NCBI GenBank assembly: GCA_028287225.1
Contig: JAQBPZ010000160.1
Coordinates: 1 to 25,551, forward strand
DNA from: Gemmatimonadota bacterium
Lineage (GTDB): Bacteria > Gemmatimonadota > Gemmatimonadetes > Gemmatimonadales > Gemmatimonadaceae
Reading direction: 5' to 3'
Length of the DNA: 25,551 bases
The notes beneath the pieces are model-generated. The model made no database searches, was not told the origin of the DNA, and saw nothing but the letters and a program-made list of their open reading frames with translations. A program made the position numbers and the translations under genes. Each line of letters begins with the position of its first letter. The first letter of the stretch is position 1. This document shows, one piece after another, positions 17,058 through 25,147 of this stretch.

Positions 17058-18146
17058 ATGGAGCGCGTCCTGGTGGCCATGAGCGGTGGCGTGGATTCGT
17101 CCGTGGCCGCGGCGCTGCTGGTGCGGCAGGGCTACGACGTGGTGGGCGCCACGATGAAGCTCTTCTGCCACGACACCGACCTGCCGGATCGGCCCTGCTG
17201 CTCGCTCGACAGCGTGAACGACGCGCGCCGCATCTGCGAGCAGCTCGGCGTGCCGCATTACGTGCTGAACCTGGAGAGCGCGTTCGGGCGTGACGTGGTG
17301 CAGGACTTCGTGGACGAGTACGCGCGCGGCCGCACCCCCATTCCCTGCGTGCGCTGCAACACGTTCACCAAGTTCCGCGACCTGCTGCGGAAGGCCGACG
17401 CGATCGACGCGCGCTGGATCGCGACGGGGCACTACGCCCAGGTGGTCGGCGGGGTGCTGCACCGGGGCCTCGATCCGGCCAAGGACCAGTCGTACTTCCT
17501 CTGGGGGATCGAGCGCGCGGTGCTGTCGCGGATGATCCTGCCCGTCGGCGCCCAGACGAAGGCGGAGACCCGCGCCATCGCGCACGAGCTGGGGCTGGAG
17601 CTCATCGCCGAGAAGGCGGAGAGCCAGGACATCTGCTTCGTGCCGGACGGCGATCACACGAAGATCATCGCGCGCACGCTGGGCGCCGACGCGCCGTCGC
17701 TCGCGCGCGGCCCGTTCGTCTCGCGCGAGGGCCGGGTGCTGGGCGAGCACGACGGCTTCGCGCGCTACACGATCGGCCAGCGGCGCGGCCTGCCCGGCGG
17801 GTTCGCGGAGCCGATGTTCGTGGTCGACATCCGGCCCGCGACGCGCGAGGTGGTGATCGGTCCGCGCGAGGCGCTGCTGGGACACGGCATCGTGGCGCGC
17901 GAGATCAACTGGCTGGTGGACGCGCCACCGATCGGCGCCGAGGTGGAGGTGCAGATCCGCCACCGCAACACGCCGGTGCGCGGCACGCTCGTGCGCTCGT
18001 CGGCCGACGAGGTGGAGATCGTGCTCGAGACGCCCGCGTCGGCGATCACGCCAGGCCAGTCCGTGGTGATGTACGACGGGGCGCGAGTGCTCGGCGGCGG
18101 GGTGATCGAGCGTGCGCGGCGCGGCTTGCCCATCCTCGCCGCCTGA
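17058..18146 (+). CDS. mnmA: tRNA-specific 2-thiouridylase MnmA
   Basis: The 362-residue enzyme adds sulfur to U34 of Lys, Glu and Gln tRNAs (the s2 group of mnm5s2U-type nucleosides), using sulfur from the desulfurase encoded just upstream. The ATP PP-loop SGGVDS is at 9-14. The catalytic cysteine pair is C97 (in PIPCVRCN) and C193 (in SQDICFV). TGHYA (123-127), the KDQSYFL segment (142-148) and GQRRGL follow the family. FCHDT and RPCCSLD (C37, C47, C48) form an extra cysteine group also seen in many family members. Full length and intact. It is convergent with dnaJ across repeat element E. Confidence 0.95.
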   Translation: MERVLVAMSGGVDSSVAAALLVRQGYDVVGATMKLFCHDTDLPDRPCCSLDSVNDARRICEQLGVPHYVLNLESAFGRDVVQDFVDEYARGRTPIPCVRCNTFTKFRDLLRKADAIDARWIATGHYAQVVGGVLHRGLDPAKDQSYFLWGIERAVLSRMILPVGAQTKAETRAIAHELGLELIAEKAESQDICFVPDGDHTKIIARTLGADAPSLARGPFVSREGRVLGEHDGFARYTIGQRRGLPGGFAEPMFVVDIRPATREVVIGPREALLGHGIVAREINWLVDAPPIGAEVEVQIRHRNTPVRGTLVRSSADEVEIVLETPASAITPGQSVVMYDGARVLGGGVIERARRGLPILAA

Positions 18147-18157
18147 ACCCTGCCGCT

Positions 18158-18450
18158 CGCACGATCAATGCTTCAACTGCTGAACGACTTCAACGCAGAG
18201 GACGCCGAGGGGAACGGCGAGGACGCAGAGGAGAGCTGCTCCGGCGCACCTCCAATCCCTCCTCCGTGGTCCTCCGTGCCCTCTGTGCCCTCTGTGGTTA
18301 AATGCTTCTTCAAGGGCGTTTTACCACAGAGGACACAAAGGCCAGAGAGGACTGCTCAGGCGTAGTCCTCTGCGTCCTCGCCGTTCCCCTCGGCGTCCTC
18401 TGCGTTGAAGCCGTTCAGCAGTCGATGCAGTTGAAGCAGTCGATCGTGCG
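18158..18450. repeat. Nested inverted-repeat element E (fills the 313-bp gap between mnmA and dnaJ)
   Basis: The outer arms share CGCACGATC ends (18158-18166 and 18442-18450) and include a perfect 45-bp inverted repeat, 18188-18232 with 18366-18410. The arms are made of 9-bp units like GCAGAGGAC. A second inverted pair lies inside (about 18270-18302 with 18320-18352), built from CCTCTGTGG/CCACAGAGG units. It differs in sequence from elements A-C but not in plan. Lying between converging genes it could form a long hairpin in either transcript and act as a terminator. Confidence 0.85.
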
Positions 18451-18459
18451 CGGGTACGA

Positions 18460-19623
18460 CTACTCGCCGTAGTGCATGGACTCGGCGAACTTCTTCATCG
18501 CCTCCTCCTGCTCCGGCGTCAGCTTCTCCGGCACCGTCACCTGCACCTCCACGATCAGGTCGCCGCGGGTGCCGTCCTTCTCGATGCCCTGGCCGCGGAC
18601 ACGGAAGCGCTTTCCGGACGTCGTGCCCGCGGGGATCTTGATGGCCACCTTGGTGCCGTCCAGCGTCTTCACGCTGATCTTCGAGCCGAGCGTCGCCTGG
18701 GCGATGTTGATCGGCACGGGAGCGACGAGGTCCAGCCCTTCGCGCCGGTAGAAGCGGTCCGGCTGCACCGTGAAGGTGATGAGCAGGTCTCCCGCCGCGG
18801 CGCCCTTCGTGCCGCGCGCGCCCTGGCCCTTGAGGCGGATCCGCGTGCCGTTGTCGACGCCCGCCGGGACGGTGATGGACACCTTCTTCCGGGTGCGTAC
18901 CTCGCCGCTCCCCGCACAGGTCGGGCAGCGCTCGGTGGGCACCTGGCCGCGCCCAAGGCAGACCGGGCAGGGACGCTGCACCGCGAAGCCGCCCTGCCCG
19001 AAGCTGATGGTGCCGCGGCCGCCGCACTCGCTGCAGGTCACGAGCTTGGCGCCGGGCGCGGCGCCGCTGCCGTGGCAGGTCGCGCACTCCTCGGTGAGGT
19101 CCAGCTCCACGGGCACCTTCCCGCCCATCGCCGCCGTGCGGAACGGGATGGTGAGCGAGGTCTCGACGTCGGCGCCGCGCTGCGGACCGCGAGGCCGGCT
19201 CGCCTGCGACGCGCCGCCGGTGCGTGCGCCACCGCCGAACATCGAGCTGAAGATGTCACCCAGGCCGCCCAGGCCACCGAGGTCGCCGAGGTCCTCGAAG
19301 CGCACGTTGCCCTGCGCGCCCGGCGGGTAGCCGTAGGCGGCCCCGGGGCGGCCCGCACCGCTGCCGCCACCGCGTGGGGCGCCGCCCGCGAAGCCGCCGA
19401 ACGCGCCGAGCCGGCGCATCTCGTCGTACTGCTTCCGCTTCTTCTCGTCGCCGAGCGTGGTGTACGCCTCGGAGATCGCCTTGAAGGTATCCGCCGCCTT
19501 GGGATCGTTCGGGTTCTTGTCCGGATGATGCTTCGCGGCGAGCGAGCGGTACTTCTTCTTGATCTCGTCCTGGGTCGCGGACGCCGGAACGCCGAGGACG
19601 GCGTAGAAGTCTTGCTGGGCCAT
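18460..19623 (-). CDS. dnaJ: Chaperone DnaJ (type I Hsp40)
   Basis: The 387-residue co-chaperone stimulates DnaK ATPase and delivers unfolded clients. It has a J domain (about 5-70) with HPD at 33-35, and a Gly-rich linker (about 74-150) that is longer than usual and interrupted by a DLGDLGGLGGLGDIF segment. Four zinc-binding CxxCxGxG repeats start at C180, C197, C219 and C233, followed by the C-terminal client-binding domains. The gene starts 16 bp after the grpE stop and both form one operon. No dnaK is in the window. Confidence 0.96.
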   Translation of the reverse strand: MAQQDFYAVLGVPASATQDEIKKKYRSLAAKHHPDKNPNDPKAADTFKAISEAYTTLGDEKKRKQYDEMRRLGAFGGFAGGAPRGGGSGAGRPGAAYGYPPGAQGNVRFEDLGDLGGLGGLGDIFSSMFGGGARTGGASQASRPRGPQRGADVETSLTIPFRTAAMGGKVPVELDLTEECATCHGSGAAPGAKLVTCSECGGRGTISFGQGGFAVQRPCPVCLGRGQVPTERCPTCAGSGEVRTRKKVSITVPAGVDNGTRIRLKGQGARGTKGAAAGDLLITFTVQPDRFYRREGLDLVAPVPINIAQATLGSKISVKTLDGTKVAIKIPAGTTSGKRFRVRGQGIEKDGTRGDLIVEVQVTVPEKLTPEQEEAMKKFAESMHYGE

Positions 19624-19639
19624 GGCTGACCTTACGTGG

Positions 19640-20191
19640 TCAGCCGTTCCATTGCTTCACCACGACGCGCGCGGGGCGGATGAGCTGCCCGTTGAACACG
19701 TAGCCGAGCTGGAACACCCGCGCGACGAGATGGTCTTCTTCCGCCGACGCCGCCGGCTCCGTCATCACGGCCTCGTGGAGCGCCGGATTGAACGGGTGGT
19801 CCACCGGATTGACGACCTCGAGCCCATGTCCCGCGAGCGTCTTCACCAGCTTCTTCTCCACCATCGCGACGCCGTCCACCACCGTGCGCGCGTCGGTGGT
19901 GGCCGGATCGACGTGCGCGAAGCGCGCGATGTCGTCCAGCGGGTCGATGAGGCCCTTGAGCATCTCGGCCTGCCCGTGGAGGTGCGACTCCTGCCGCTCC
20001 CTCACGGTGCGCTTGCGATAGTTGTCGTACTCGGCCGCGAGGCGAAGATACCGCTCGCGCTGGTCGGCCAGCTCGCGCGCGAGCGCTGCGTCGCCGGCGT
20101 CCCCGCCGACCGGCTCCCCTTCCAGGACCGGGTCGTTGACCGCGTTCGGTGTGATGTCGGTGGTGAAGTCGTTCGATTCTGACATGGTCAT
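19640..20191 (-). CDS. grpE: Nucleotide exchange factor GrpE
   Basis: The 183-residue partner of DnaK releases ADP from it. It has an acidic, disordered N-terminus (1-35), a long helix (36-75, with the RYLRLAAEYDNYRKR pattern) and the beta-wing with HPFNPALHEAV (132-142). The family signature VFQLGYVFNGQLIRPARVVV (159-178) ends it. Start may be the ATG at 20191 or the one at 20185; the nearby CGGA suits the latter better. I see no CIRCE operator upstream. It leads the grpE-dnaJ operon, separated from cinA by hairpin element D. Confidence 0.95.
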   Translation of the reverse strand: MTMSESNDFTTDITPNAVNDPVLEGEPVGGDAGDAALARELADQRERYLRLAAEYDNYRKRTVRERQESHLHGQAEMLKGLIDPLDDIARFAHVDPATTDARTVVDGVAMVEKKLVKTLAGHGLEVVNPVDHPFNPALHEAVMTEPAASAEEDHLVARVFQLGYVFNGQLIRPARVVVKQWNG

Positions 20192-20280
20192 TCCGGAGCA
20201 CGTACGAGGGGATCCACTACCTGTGTAATGTCACCCGACGCGCCACGGGCTGCAACCGGGAGGCCGAACCGACGAAACAG

Positions 20281-20386
20281 CACGATGAGCTGTCAGCCTG
20301 AGCTGTCAGCTCACAGCTTCAGCTATCACAAAAACCAGCCGTGGCTGAAGCTCGAAGCTGACGGCCCAAGCTGACGGCTCATTGTG
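20281..20386. repeat. Long imperfect hairpin element D overlapping the cinA stop codon
   Basis: Arms 20281-20320 and 20347-20386 are inverted at 32 of 40 positions, with an inner CTTCAGC/GCTGAAG pair reaching toward a short loop. The arms consist of repeated AGCTGTC-like units of 6-7 bp. The cinA stop codon (20381-20379) lies inside the right arm. In the cinA transcript it would make a strong hairpin before grpE. Confidence 0.8.
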
Positions 20387-21650
20387 TTCCTGCCTGTCGT
20401 CCGTCAGCCAGCAACCGCCGCCGCAGCATCTCCAGCGCGGCCTGTGCCGAGCGCTGACGGATCTCCGCGCGGTCGCCCACCATCATGTAGCGGCGGGCCT
20501 CCACCACACCGCGCAGGTCGAGGGCGATCCACACCGTGCCGACGGGCTTCGCCTCGGTGCCCCCGCCGGGGCCGGCGATGCCGGTGATCGCGAGCGCGGC
20601 ATCCACGCCGACCGAGGCGCGCGCGCCACTCGCCATGGCGCGCGCCACCGGCTCGCTCACCGCGCCATGCGCCTCGAGCATGGCCGCGGGCACGCCGAGC
20701 ATCGAGGTCTTCACCTCGTAGGCATAGGCGATCACGCCCCCCTGCACGACGTCGCTGCTGCCCGGCACCGCGGTGAGGCGCGCCCCCAGCAGTCCGCCGG
20801 TGCAGCTCTCGGCCACCCCCACCGTGATGCCGCGCGCGCGACACTGCGAGAGCACGACCTCGGCGAGGTCGGCGCCGTCCTCACCGTAGATCCACTCGCC
20901 GACGAGCGGGCGCAGCCTTGCCACTCCATCTGCCAGCCGCGCGTCCGCCTCGCCCGGGCCGGCGTCGCGCACCGTGAGGCGAAGATCGGTGCCGTCGGCG
21001 TTCGGGAGGTACGCGAGCCCCACCTCGCCGACGCCCTGCGACAGCGAGCCGACGAGGTCGGCGATCGCGCTTTCGCCGATGCCGGTGGTCCGCAGCGTCC
21101 GCGACCGCACCACCGTGCGTGCGTCGCCGAGGCGCGAGGCGACGATCGGCAGCAGGGTATCGGCGAGCATCCCGCGCATCTCGCGGGGCACGCCGGGCAG
21201 CATCGCGACCCAGCGGCCGCGCTCGTCCTCGAGCCAGATGCCGGGCGCGGAGCCGTGGTGGTTCACCAGCTTGCGCGCGCCCGCGGGCAGCATCGCCTGC
21301 TGCACGTTGGCCTCCGGCATGGGGCGCTGGAACCGCGTCGCCCAGCGGTCGCGCATCCAGGCGAGATGCTCCTCGTCGAGCACCATCGCGCGGCCGAAGA
21401 GCGCCGCGATGGAGGGCTTGGTCAGGTCGTCGCTCGTGGGGCCGAGCCCGCCCGTCGTGATGACGGCGCCGCTGCGGTCCAGCGCCTCGCCCACCGCCGC
21501 GGCGATCGACTCGGCCGTGTCGCCGCAGGTGGTGCGCCGCACGATCTCCACGCCGATCGCCGCGAGCTGCCGCGCCAGGTGCGCGGCGTTCGTGTCGATC
21601 GTGTAGCCGAGCAGCAGCTCGTCACCGATCGTGACGACTTCGATGCGCAT
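20379..21650 (-). CDS. cinA: CinA-family protein (COG1058 domain plus NMN deamidase domain)
   Basis: The 423-residue protein has an N-terminal molybdopterin-binding-like COG1058 domain (about 1-170, with GDELLLGYTIDTNA and TTGGLGPTSDDLT at 65-77). The COG1058 domain in several bacteria is an ADP-ribose pyrophosphatase. The C-terminal PncC domain (about 262-420, with AESCTGG at 280-286 and ITGIAGPGGGTEAKPVGTV) is the family that deamidates nicotinamide mononucleotide for pyridine nucleotide recycling. Full-length two-domain form. It follows pgsA, a common neighbour. The last few residues (GTQ) and the stop are encoded by the arm of repeat element D, so the C-terminus may have been altered by its arrival. 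Confidence 0.93.
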   Translation of the reverse strand: MRIEVVTIGDELLLGYTIDTNAAHLARQLAAIGVEIVRRTTCGDTAESIAAAVGEALDRSGAVITTGGLGPTSDDLTKPSIAALFGRAMVLDEEHLAWMRDRWATRFQRPMPEANVQQAMLPAGARKLVNHHGSAPGIWLEDERGRWVAMLPGVPREMRGMLADTLLPIVASRLGDARTVVRSRTLRTTGIGESAIADLVGSLSQGVGEVGLAYLPNADGTDLRLTVRDAGPGEADARLADGVARLRPLVGEWIYGEDGADLAEVVLSQCRARGITVGVAESCTGGLLGARLTAVPGSSDVVQGGVIAYAYEVKTSMLGVPAAMLEAHGAVSEPVARAMASGARASVGVDAALAITGIAGPGGGTEAKPVGTVWIALDLRGVVEARRYMMVGDRAEIRQRSAQAALEMLRRRLLADGRQAGTQ

Positions 21651-21656
21651 GGTTGT

Positions 21657-21898
21657 GATCAGGGATCAGGGATTGGGAACTGACTGGAATGTCACTCGGA
21701 CCGTGTGTCACCCCGCACGAGCGCAGCGAGTGTCCCTGCATGGCGTCCGGTGCTCGTGGCCGGCCCAGGCACGGGAGAGGATGTCCTCGACACTCGGTCG
21801 CGGCGCGCCCTCCTGCGGGATGACGCCGCGCGAGACGCCAGGGCCGACCTCGGTCCGAGTGGCGTCCGAGTCAGTTTCTAATTCCTGATCCCTGATCC
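21657..21898 (-). repeat. Inverted-repeat element C with heptamer arms
   Basis: The left arm has heptamers GATCAGG, GATCAGG, GATTGGG (21657-21677); the right has their inverse (21879-21898). The inverted repeat continues inward: AACTGACT and CACTCGGACC on the left (21678-21702) are mirrored at 21852-21877. The core matches element B (21764-21824) and, inverted, element A (21737-21766). It lies between pgsA and cinA. No gene inside. Confidence 0.85.
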
Positions 21899-21901
21899 GG
21901 C

Positions 21902-22597
21902 TCAGCTCCGTCCGCGCACCGTGGTGCCGGTGAAGATGCCGCCGTAGGTGCGCAGGTAGAGCCAGAGCGAGTAGAGCGTGAGGGCCACCGCGCCGGTCAT
22001 CGCGGTGACGCCCACGAGGCCGTTGAAGTTCGCGAAGGCGTTCCACTCGCGGCCGTCCTCCCGGTGGTTCGCGGCGATCGTCGCGGCGAAGAACCAGAAG
22101 TAGGCGGAGCCCACCCAGAGCCACTGGCAGCCCGTCTTCCACTTGGCGGGTCCGATGGCGGCGATCACGACCCCGCGGCGCGCGGCCGCCTGGCGGAAGA
22201 TGGTCATGAACAGCTCGCGGCCGATGACCACGGCGATGATCCACCAGACGAGCGGCACGTCGCCGAAGGGCGTGCGGAAGGGGAGCGCGTTGTCGAGGGC
22301 CTTCAGCGGCCAGCCCTCGTTCGTCCCCGAGCCCGCGCCGGGCCGCATCAGCACGTACATCGGGATGAGCGTCGCGATGAGCAGCAGCTTGTCCGCGAGC
22401 GGATCCAGCAGCCGGCCCAGGTCCGTCTCCTCGCGCCGCGAGCGGGCGAGGTGGCCATCCACGTAGTCCGTGAGGGCGGCGACCACGAACAGCACGAATG
22501 CCGACACGCGAAGCGGTGACGACGGCGCGAGCGGCAGCCACGCGATGAGCGGGGTGACGGCGATGCGCGCGGCGGTGACGGCGTTCGGAAGGTTCAC
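21902..22597 (-). CDS. pgsA: CDP-diacylglycerol-glycerol-3-phosphate 3-phosphatidyltransferase
   Basis: The 231-residue integral membrane enzyme makes phosphatidylglycerol phosphate, the committed step to anionic phospholipids. The CDP-alcohol phosphatidyltransferase motif D-G-x2-A-R-x8-G-x3-D-x3-D is complete (D47, G48, A51, R52, G61, D65, D69). The N-terminus MNLPNAVTAARI is typical, starting at GTG. Several membrane helices follow. A loop (about 80-125) containing GAGSGTNEGWPLKALDN is longer than in E. coli PgsA. PgsA is favoured over phosphatidylserine or cardiolipin synthases by the N-terminus and by the neighbouring cinA. Confidence 0.9.
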   Translation of the reverse strand: MNLPNAVTAARIAVTPLIAWLPLAPSSPLRVSAFVLFVVAALTDYVDGHLARSRREETDLGRLLDPLADKLLLIATLIPMYVLMRPGAGSGTNEGWPLKALDNALPFRTPFGDVPLVWWIIAVVIGRELFMTIFRQAAARRGVVIAAIGPAKWKTGCQWLWVGSAYFWFFAATIAANHREDGREWNAFANFNGLVGVTAMTGAVALTLYSLWLYLRTYGGIFTGTTVRGRS

Positions 22598-22631
22598 GCG
22601 GGACAGGAGCTGGGCGACGGGACCATGGATC

Positions 22632-23309
22632 TCACGCGAGCGACTTGAGCACGAGCTTGCTCACGGCGCGCAGCGTCTCGAAGACGCCATCGCCCGTGAC
22701 GGCGACTGCCTCGAAATATGGTGCATGCTCCACCCACTCGCCGGTGGACACCTGCTCCACGAGGTTCTCGCCCGCGTGCGCGGGGTCCGGCGCGAGGCGC
22801 TGGCGCGACGGCTCCGTGACTTCCCAGCCCGGGTTGAGCGCGGCCTGGAGGTCGCGGATCGAGGCCGCGTTGGGCAGGTCGCGTTTGTTGTACTGGATCA
22901 CGAACGGCATCTTCGTGAGGTCGTACCCGTACTCGGCCATGTTGTCGTACAGGTTCTGCATGGCCTCCTGGTTGGCCTCCATGCGCTCCACCTGGGAGTC
23001 GGCGACGAACACGATGCCGTCCACTCCCTTGAGGATGAGCTTCCGGCTGGCGTTGTAGTAGACCTGGCCGGGCACGGTGTACAGGTGAAAGCGCGTCTTG
23101 AAGCCGCGGATCGTCCCGAGGTCCACCGGCAGGAAGTCGAAGAACAGGGTGCGCTCGGTCTCCGTCGCGAGGGAGATCAGCTTGCCGCGCGTGTCCGGCT
23201 GCACCTTGCCGTAGATGTGCTCCAGGTTCGACGTCTTGCCGCCGAGGCCGGAGCCGTAGTACACGATCTTGCAGTTGATCTCGCGGGACGCGTAGTTGAT
23301 CATCGACAT
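22632..23309 (-). CDS. mglA: MglA-family Ras-like GTPase
   Basis: The 225-residue small GTPase belongs to the MglA group, which sets cell polarity and motility direction in Myxococcus. P-loop GSGLGGKT (19-26), the ATETERTLFFDFLP switch region (48-61) and the typical G3 motif TVPGQ (78-82), where canonical Asp is replaced, are present. Base-binding NKRD is at 141-144. KLILKGVDGIVFVADSQ is nearly diagnostic. A strong AAAGGAG Shine-Dalgarno sits 8 bp before the ATG. The partner roadblock gene is 15 bp upstream. About 30 extra residues after position 165 precede the last helix. The cellular role here is unknown. Confidence 0.93.
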   Translation of the reverse strand: MSMINYASREINCKIVYYGSGLGGKTSNLEHIYGKVQPDTRGKLISLATETERTLFFDFLPVDLGTIRGFKTRFHLYTVPGQVYYNASRKLILKGVDGIVFVADSQVERMEANQEAMQNLYDNMAEYGYDLTKMPFVIQYNKRDLPNAASIRDLQAALNPGWEVTEPSRQRLAPDPAHAGENLVEQVSTGEWVEHAPYFEAVAVTGDGVFETLRAVSKLVLKSLA

Positions 23310-23324
23310 GGCTGTCGTCTCCTT

Positions 23325-23813
23325 TTACTGGAACAGCTTGTCGATTTCGTCATCCGCACCGGCCAGGAGGCCGGGGGATCCGCCCTGCGCGTGCGTGGGG
23401 CGCGCGAACACCTGCTCGAAGAGCCGCGTGAGCTCGTCGACGGTCTGCTTCATCTTCAGCCGGACGAGGCCGAGCGTCGTCCGGTTGTCGAACAGCACCA
23501 CGAGGATGACGCGGCGCGCGACGTCGGCCAGGTACATCGACTCCTTCTCGCCCTGATGGAAGAGGGAGTTGAAGTCCGTCTCGCCGATCAGCTTCGCGAG
23601 CTGGTCGTTCGCGCTGAAGTCCGCCGCGGCGAGCGTGGAGAATGCCGTCGGGTCGAACCGGGGCTGCTCGCCCACGGTGGCGACCAGCTGGCCGCTGCGG
23701 TCGACGAGCAGCGCGCAGCGCGCGTTGCTGTCGTGCAGAAAGCGCTGCAGCGTCCCGGTGATGGCACCGAAGTCGTCTTCGGTGAACGACCAGCTCGAAC
23801 TCCCAACGGGCAT
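23325..23813 (-). CDS. mglB: Roadblock/LC7 protein, MglB-like
   Basis: The 162-residue protein has the roadblock/LC7 pattern of MglB, the GTPase-activating partner of MglA: ITGTLQRFLHDSNARCALLVDRSGQLVATVG (18-48) and VILVVLFDNRTTLGLVRLKM (101-120). Length is close to Myxococcus MglB (about 159). AGGA precedes the ATG. Adjacent to and upstream of mglA, the usual order for this pair, and within a run that starts at dnaX. Confidence 0.88.
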   Translation of the reverse strand: MPVGSSSWSFTEDDFGAITGTLQRFLHDSNARCALLVDRSGQLVATVGEQPRFDPTAFSTLAAADFSANDQLAKLIGETDFNSLFHQGEKESMYLADVARRVILVVLFDNRTTLGLVRLKMKQTVDELTRLFEQVFARPTHAQGGSPGLLAGADDEIDKLFQ

Positions 23814-23824
23814 GTGGATCCTGG

Positions 23825-24100
23825 CTAGTCGAGGTAAGCTTCCATGCGCCGGAGGAGGATCTGTCCTCGCCGGCGAAGGATGGGCTGGGTTTCCCAGTTC
23901 AGGTAGTCCGCGAGGAGACGCCTGGTCTCCGCGCTGGGCTGGCCCGCAAGATAGCCAAGCGCCGCGAGCCGGCGGACCATCGAGCGGCTGAAGAGCTCCC
24001 GGCGGCTGCGCTGCACCTGCATTCCCCAGACGACCAGCCCGAGGGCGACGCCACCGATGAAGCCCGCGGCCCCGAGGCCGGTGCGCGAGGTGGCGCTCAC
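23825..24100 (-). CDS. Small single-pass membrane protein of unknown function
   Basis: This 91-residue protein is not recognised. A glycine-rich hydrophobic helix (about 9-26) is followed by a basic segment (RSRRELFSRSMVRRL, 32-46) and a helical C-terminus with many Arg and Leu residues, ending EAYLD. Topology is therefore one membrane anchor with a cytoplasmic basic tail, if the positive-inside rule holds. The GTG start overlaps the recR stop by 4 bp and the stop is 11 bp before mglB, so it is very likely translated as part of this operon. Its place next to mglBA suggests, without proof, a membrane link for the polarity module. Confidence 0.75.
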   Translation of the reverse strand: MSATSRTGLGAAGFIGGVALGLVVWGMQVQRSRRELFSRSMVRRLAALGYLAGQPSAETRRLLADYLNWETQPILRRRGQILLRRMEAYLD

Positions 24101-24684
24101 ATCGCCCTCCGGGCGGAGAGGGCCTGGGCGATGGTCACGCCGTCCGCGTACTCCAGGTCGCCCCCCACGGGGAGGCCTCGGGCGATGCGGGTGATGCTGA
24201 GCGCGAAGCTCGACAGCTGTCGCTGCACGTACAAGGCGGTTGCCTCTCCTTCAAGGCTCGGGTTGGTCGCGAGGATCACCTCGCGCACGTCGCCGGCGGC
24301 GACACGCTGCACGAGTTGCGGAATGGTGAGATCGTCGGGCGTCACGCCGTCGAGGGGGCTGAGGCGCCCGCCCAGCACATGATACTGCCCACGGTACTCG
24401 CCGGCGCGCTCGATGGCGCCGATGTCGGCCGCCTCCTCCACCGCGCAGATGAGCGCGGGGTCACGGCGCGGATCGCGGCAGATGACGCACAGCGGCTCCT
24501 CGGTGAGGTTGAAGCAGCGAGTGCATGGGCGGACCTTGTCGGACAGCGTGCGAAGCGCCTCGGCCAGCCGCCGGCTCTGCTCGGGCGGCTGCTTGAGGAG
24601 ATGATACGTGAGCCGCTGCGCCGTCTTGCGCCCGATGCCGGGCAGCCGCGCCAGCTCCCCGGTGAGGTCGTCGATGGCCGACAC
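24097..24684 (-). CDS. recR: Recombination protein RecR
   Basis: The 195-residue protein acts with RecF/RecO to load RecA at gaps. It has an N-terminal helix-hairpin-helix (LARLPGIGRKTAQRLTYHLL, 11-30) and a zinc finger with C54, C57, C66, C69. A Toprim domain (about 78-175, VEEAADIGAIE and HVLGGRLSPLDGV) and a C-terminal Walker-B-like LPVGGDLEYAD complete it. Start is GTG, without a clear Shine-Dalgarno. Order dnaX-ybaB-recR is the classic arrangement. Confidence 0.96.
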   Translation of the reverse strand: MSAIDDLTGELARLPGIGRKTAQRLTYHLLKQPPEQSRRLAEALRTLSDKVRPCTRCFNLTEEPLCVICRDPRRDPALICAVEEAADIGAIERAGEYRGQYHVLGGRLSPLDGVTPDDLTIPQLVQRVAAGDVREVILATNPSLEGEATALYVQRQLSSFALSITRIARGLPVGGDLEYADGVTIAQALSARRAM

Positions 24685-24694
24685 GGGATCGCGG

Positions 24695-25012
24695 CTAGAA
24701 GGGAAGCTTGAACGGCAGGTTCAGCCCGCCGGTGAGCTTCTTCATCTCGTCCGCCGCCAGGGCCTGCGCCTTCTTCTGCGCCTCGGTCACGGCGACCAGC
24801 AGGAGATCCTCGAGCATCTCGACGTCGGCCGTCTTGAGCAGCGACGGATCGATCCGGATGGAGCGCACGGTCCCCTGCCCCGTGGCCTCGACGGTCACCA
24901 TGCCGCCGCCGGACGCCGCCGTCACGGACTGCTGCTTCAGCTCGTCCTGGAGCTGCGAGAACTTGCCCTGCATCTCCTGCGCCTGCTGCAGGATCTTCAT
25001 GAAGTCGGCCAT
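24695..25012 (-). CDS. ybaB: YbaB/EbfC nucleoid-associated protein
   Basis: The 105-residue DNA-binding protein has the family pattern: a Gln/Met-rich N-terminal helix (MKILQQAQEMQGKFSQLQDE, 5-24), a central strand region (GGGMVTVEATGQGTVRSIRIDP) and a C-terminal helix (EMLEDLLLVAVTEAQKKAQ). It forms a dimer that grips DNA and helps organise the nucleoid. It lies between dnaX and recR, 10 bp before recR. Confidence 0.95.
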   Translation of the reverse strand: MADFMKILQQAQEMQGKFSQLQDELKQQSVTAASGGGMVTVEATGQGTVRSIRIDPSLLKTADVEMLEDLLLVAVTEAQKKAQALAADEMKKLTGGLNLPFKLPF

Positions 25013-25083
25013 CGGTCGCTGCGGGTGGAAGAGTCGTAAGCTATCCGGCGTTGCAGGGCCCGGGCAACGGTGCGGGGGAGAGA

Positions 25084-25140
25084 GCAGTCGGCCAATCAGC
25101 CCATCAGCACGACTCGCTCGTGGCGCGATCGGCCGACTGC
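25084..25140. repeat. Short inverted repeat F between dnaX and ybaB
   Basis: GCAGTCGGCC (25084-25093) and GGCCGACTGC (25131-25140) are perfect inverse copies around a 37-bp loop that includes two CAATCAG/CCATCAG-like units. No T-tract follows on either strand, so terminator function is doubtful. It may be a small member of the same repeat class. Confidence 0.6.
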
Positions 25141-25147
25141 CCGCCTC

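Noticed and set aside
18168..18365. A 65-codon open frame inside element E
   Set aside because: Its peptide is a by-product of the repeat units, and the same peptide appears on the other strand through the inverted arm.
20201..20228. Possible ECF-type promoter before grpE (TTACAC-N16-CGTACG)
   Set aside because: The -35 matches only 4 of 6 positions and lacks the GRAACC and CCGTAC context shared by the three accepted sites.
20192..20280. Search for a CIRCE heat-shock operator upstream of grpE
   Set aside because: No TTAGCACTC/GAGTGCTAA inverted repeat is present.
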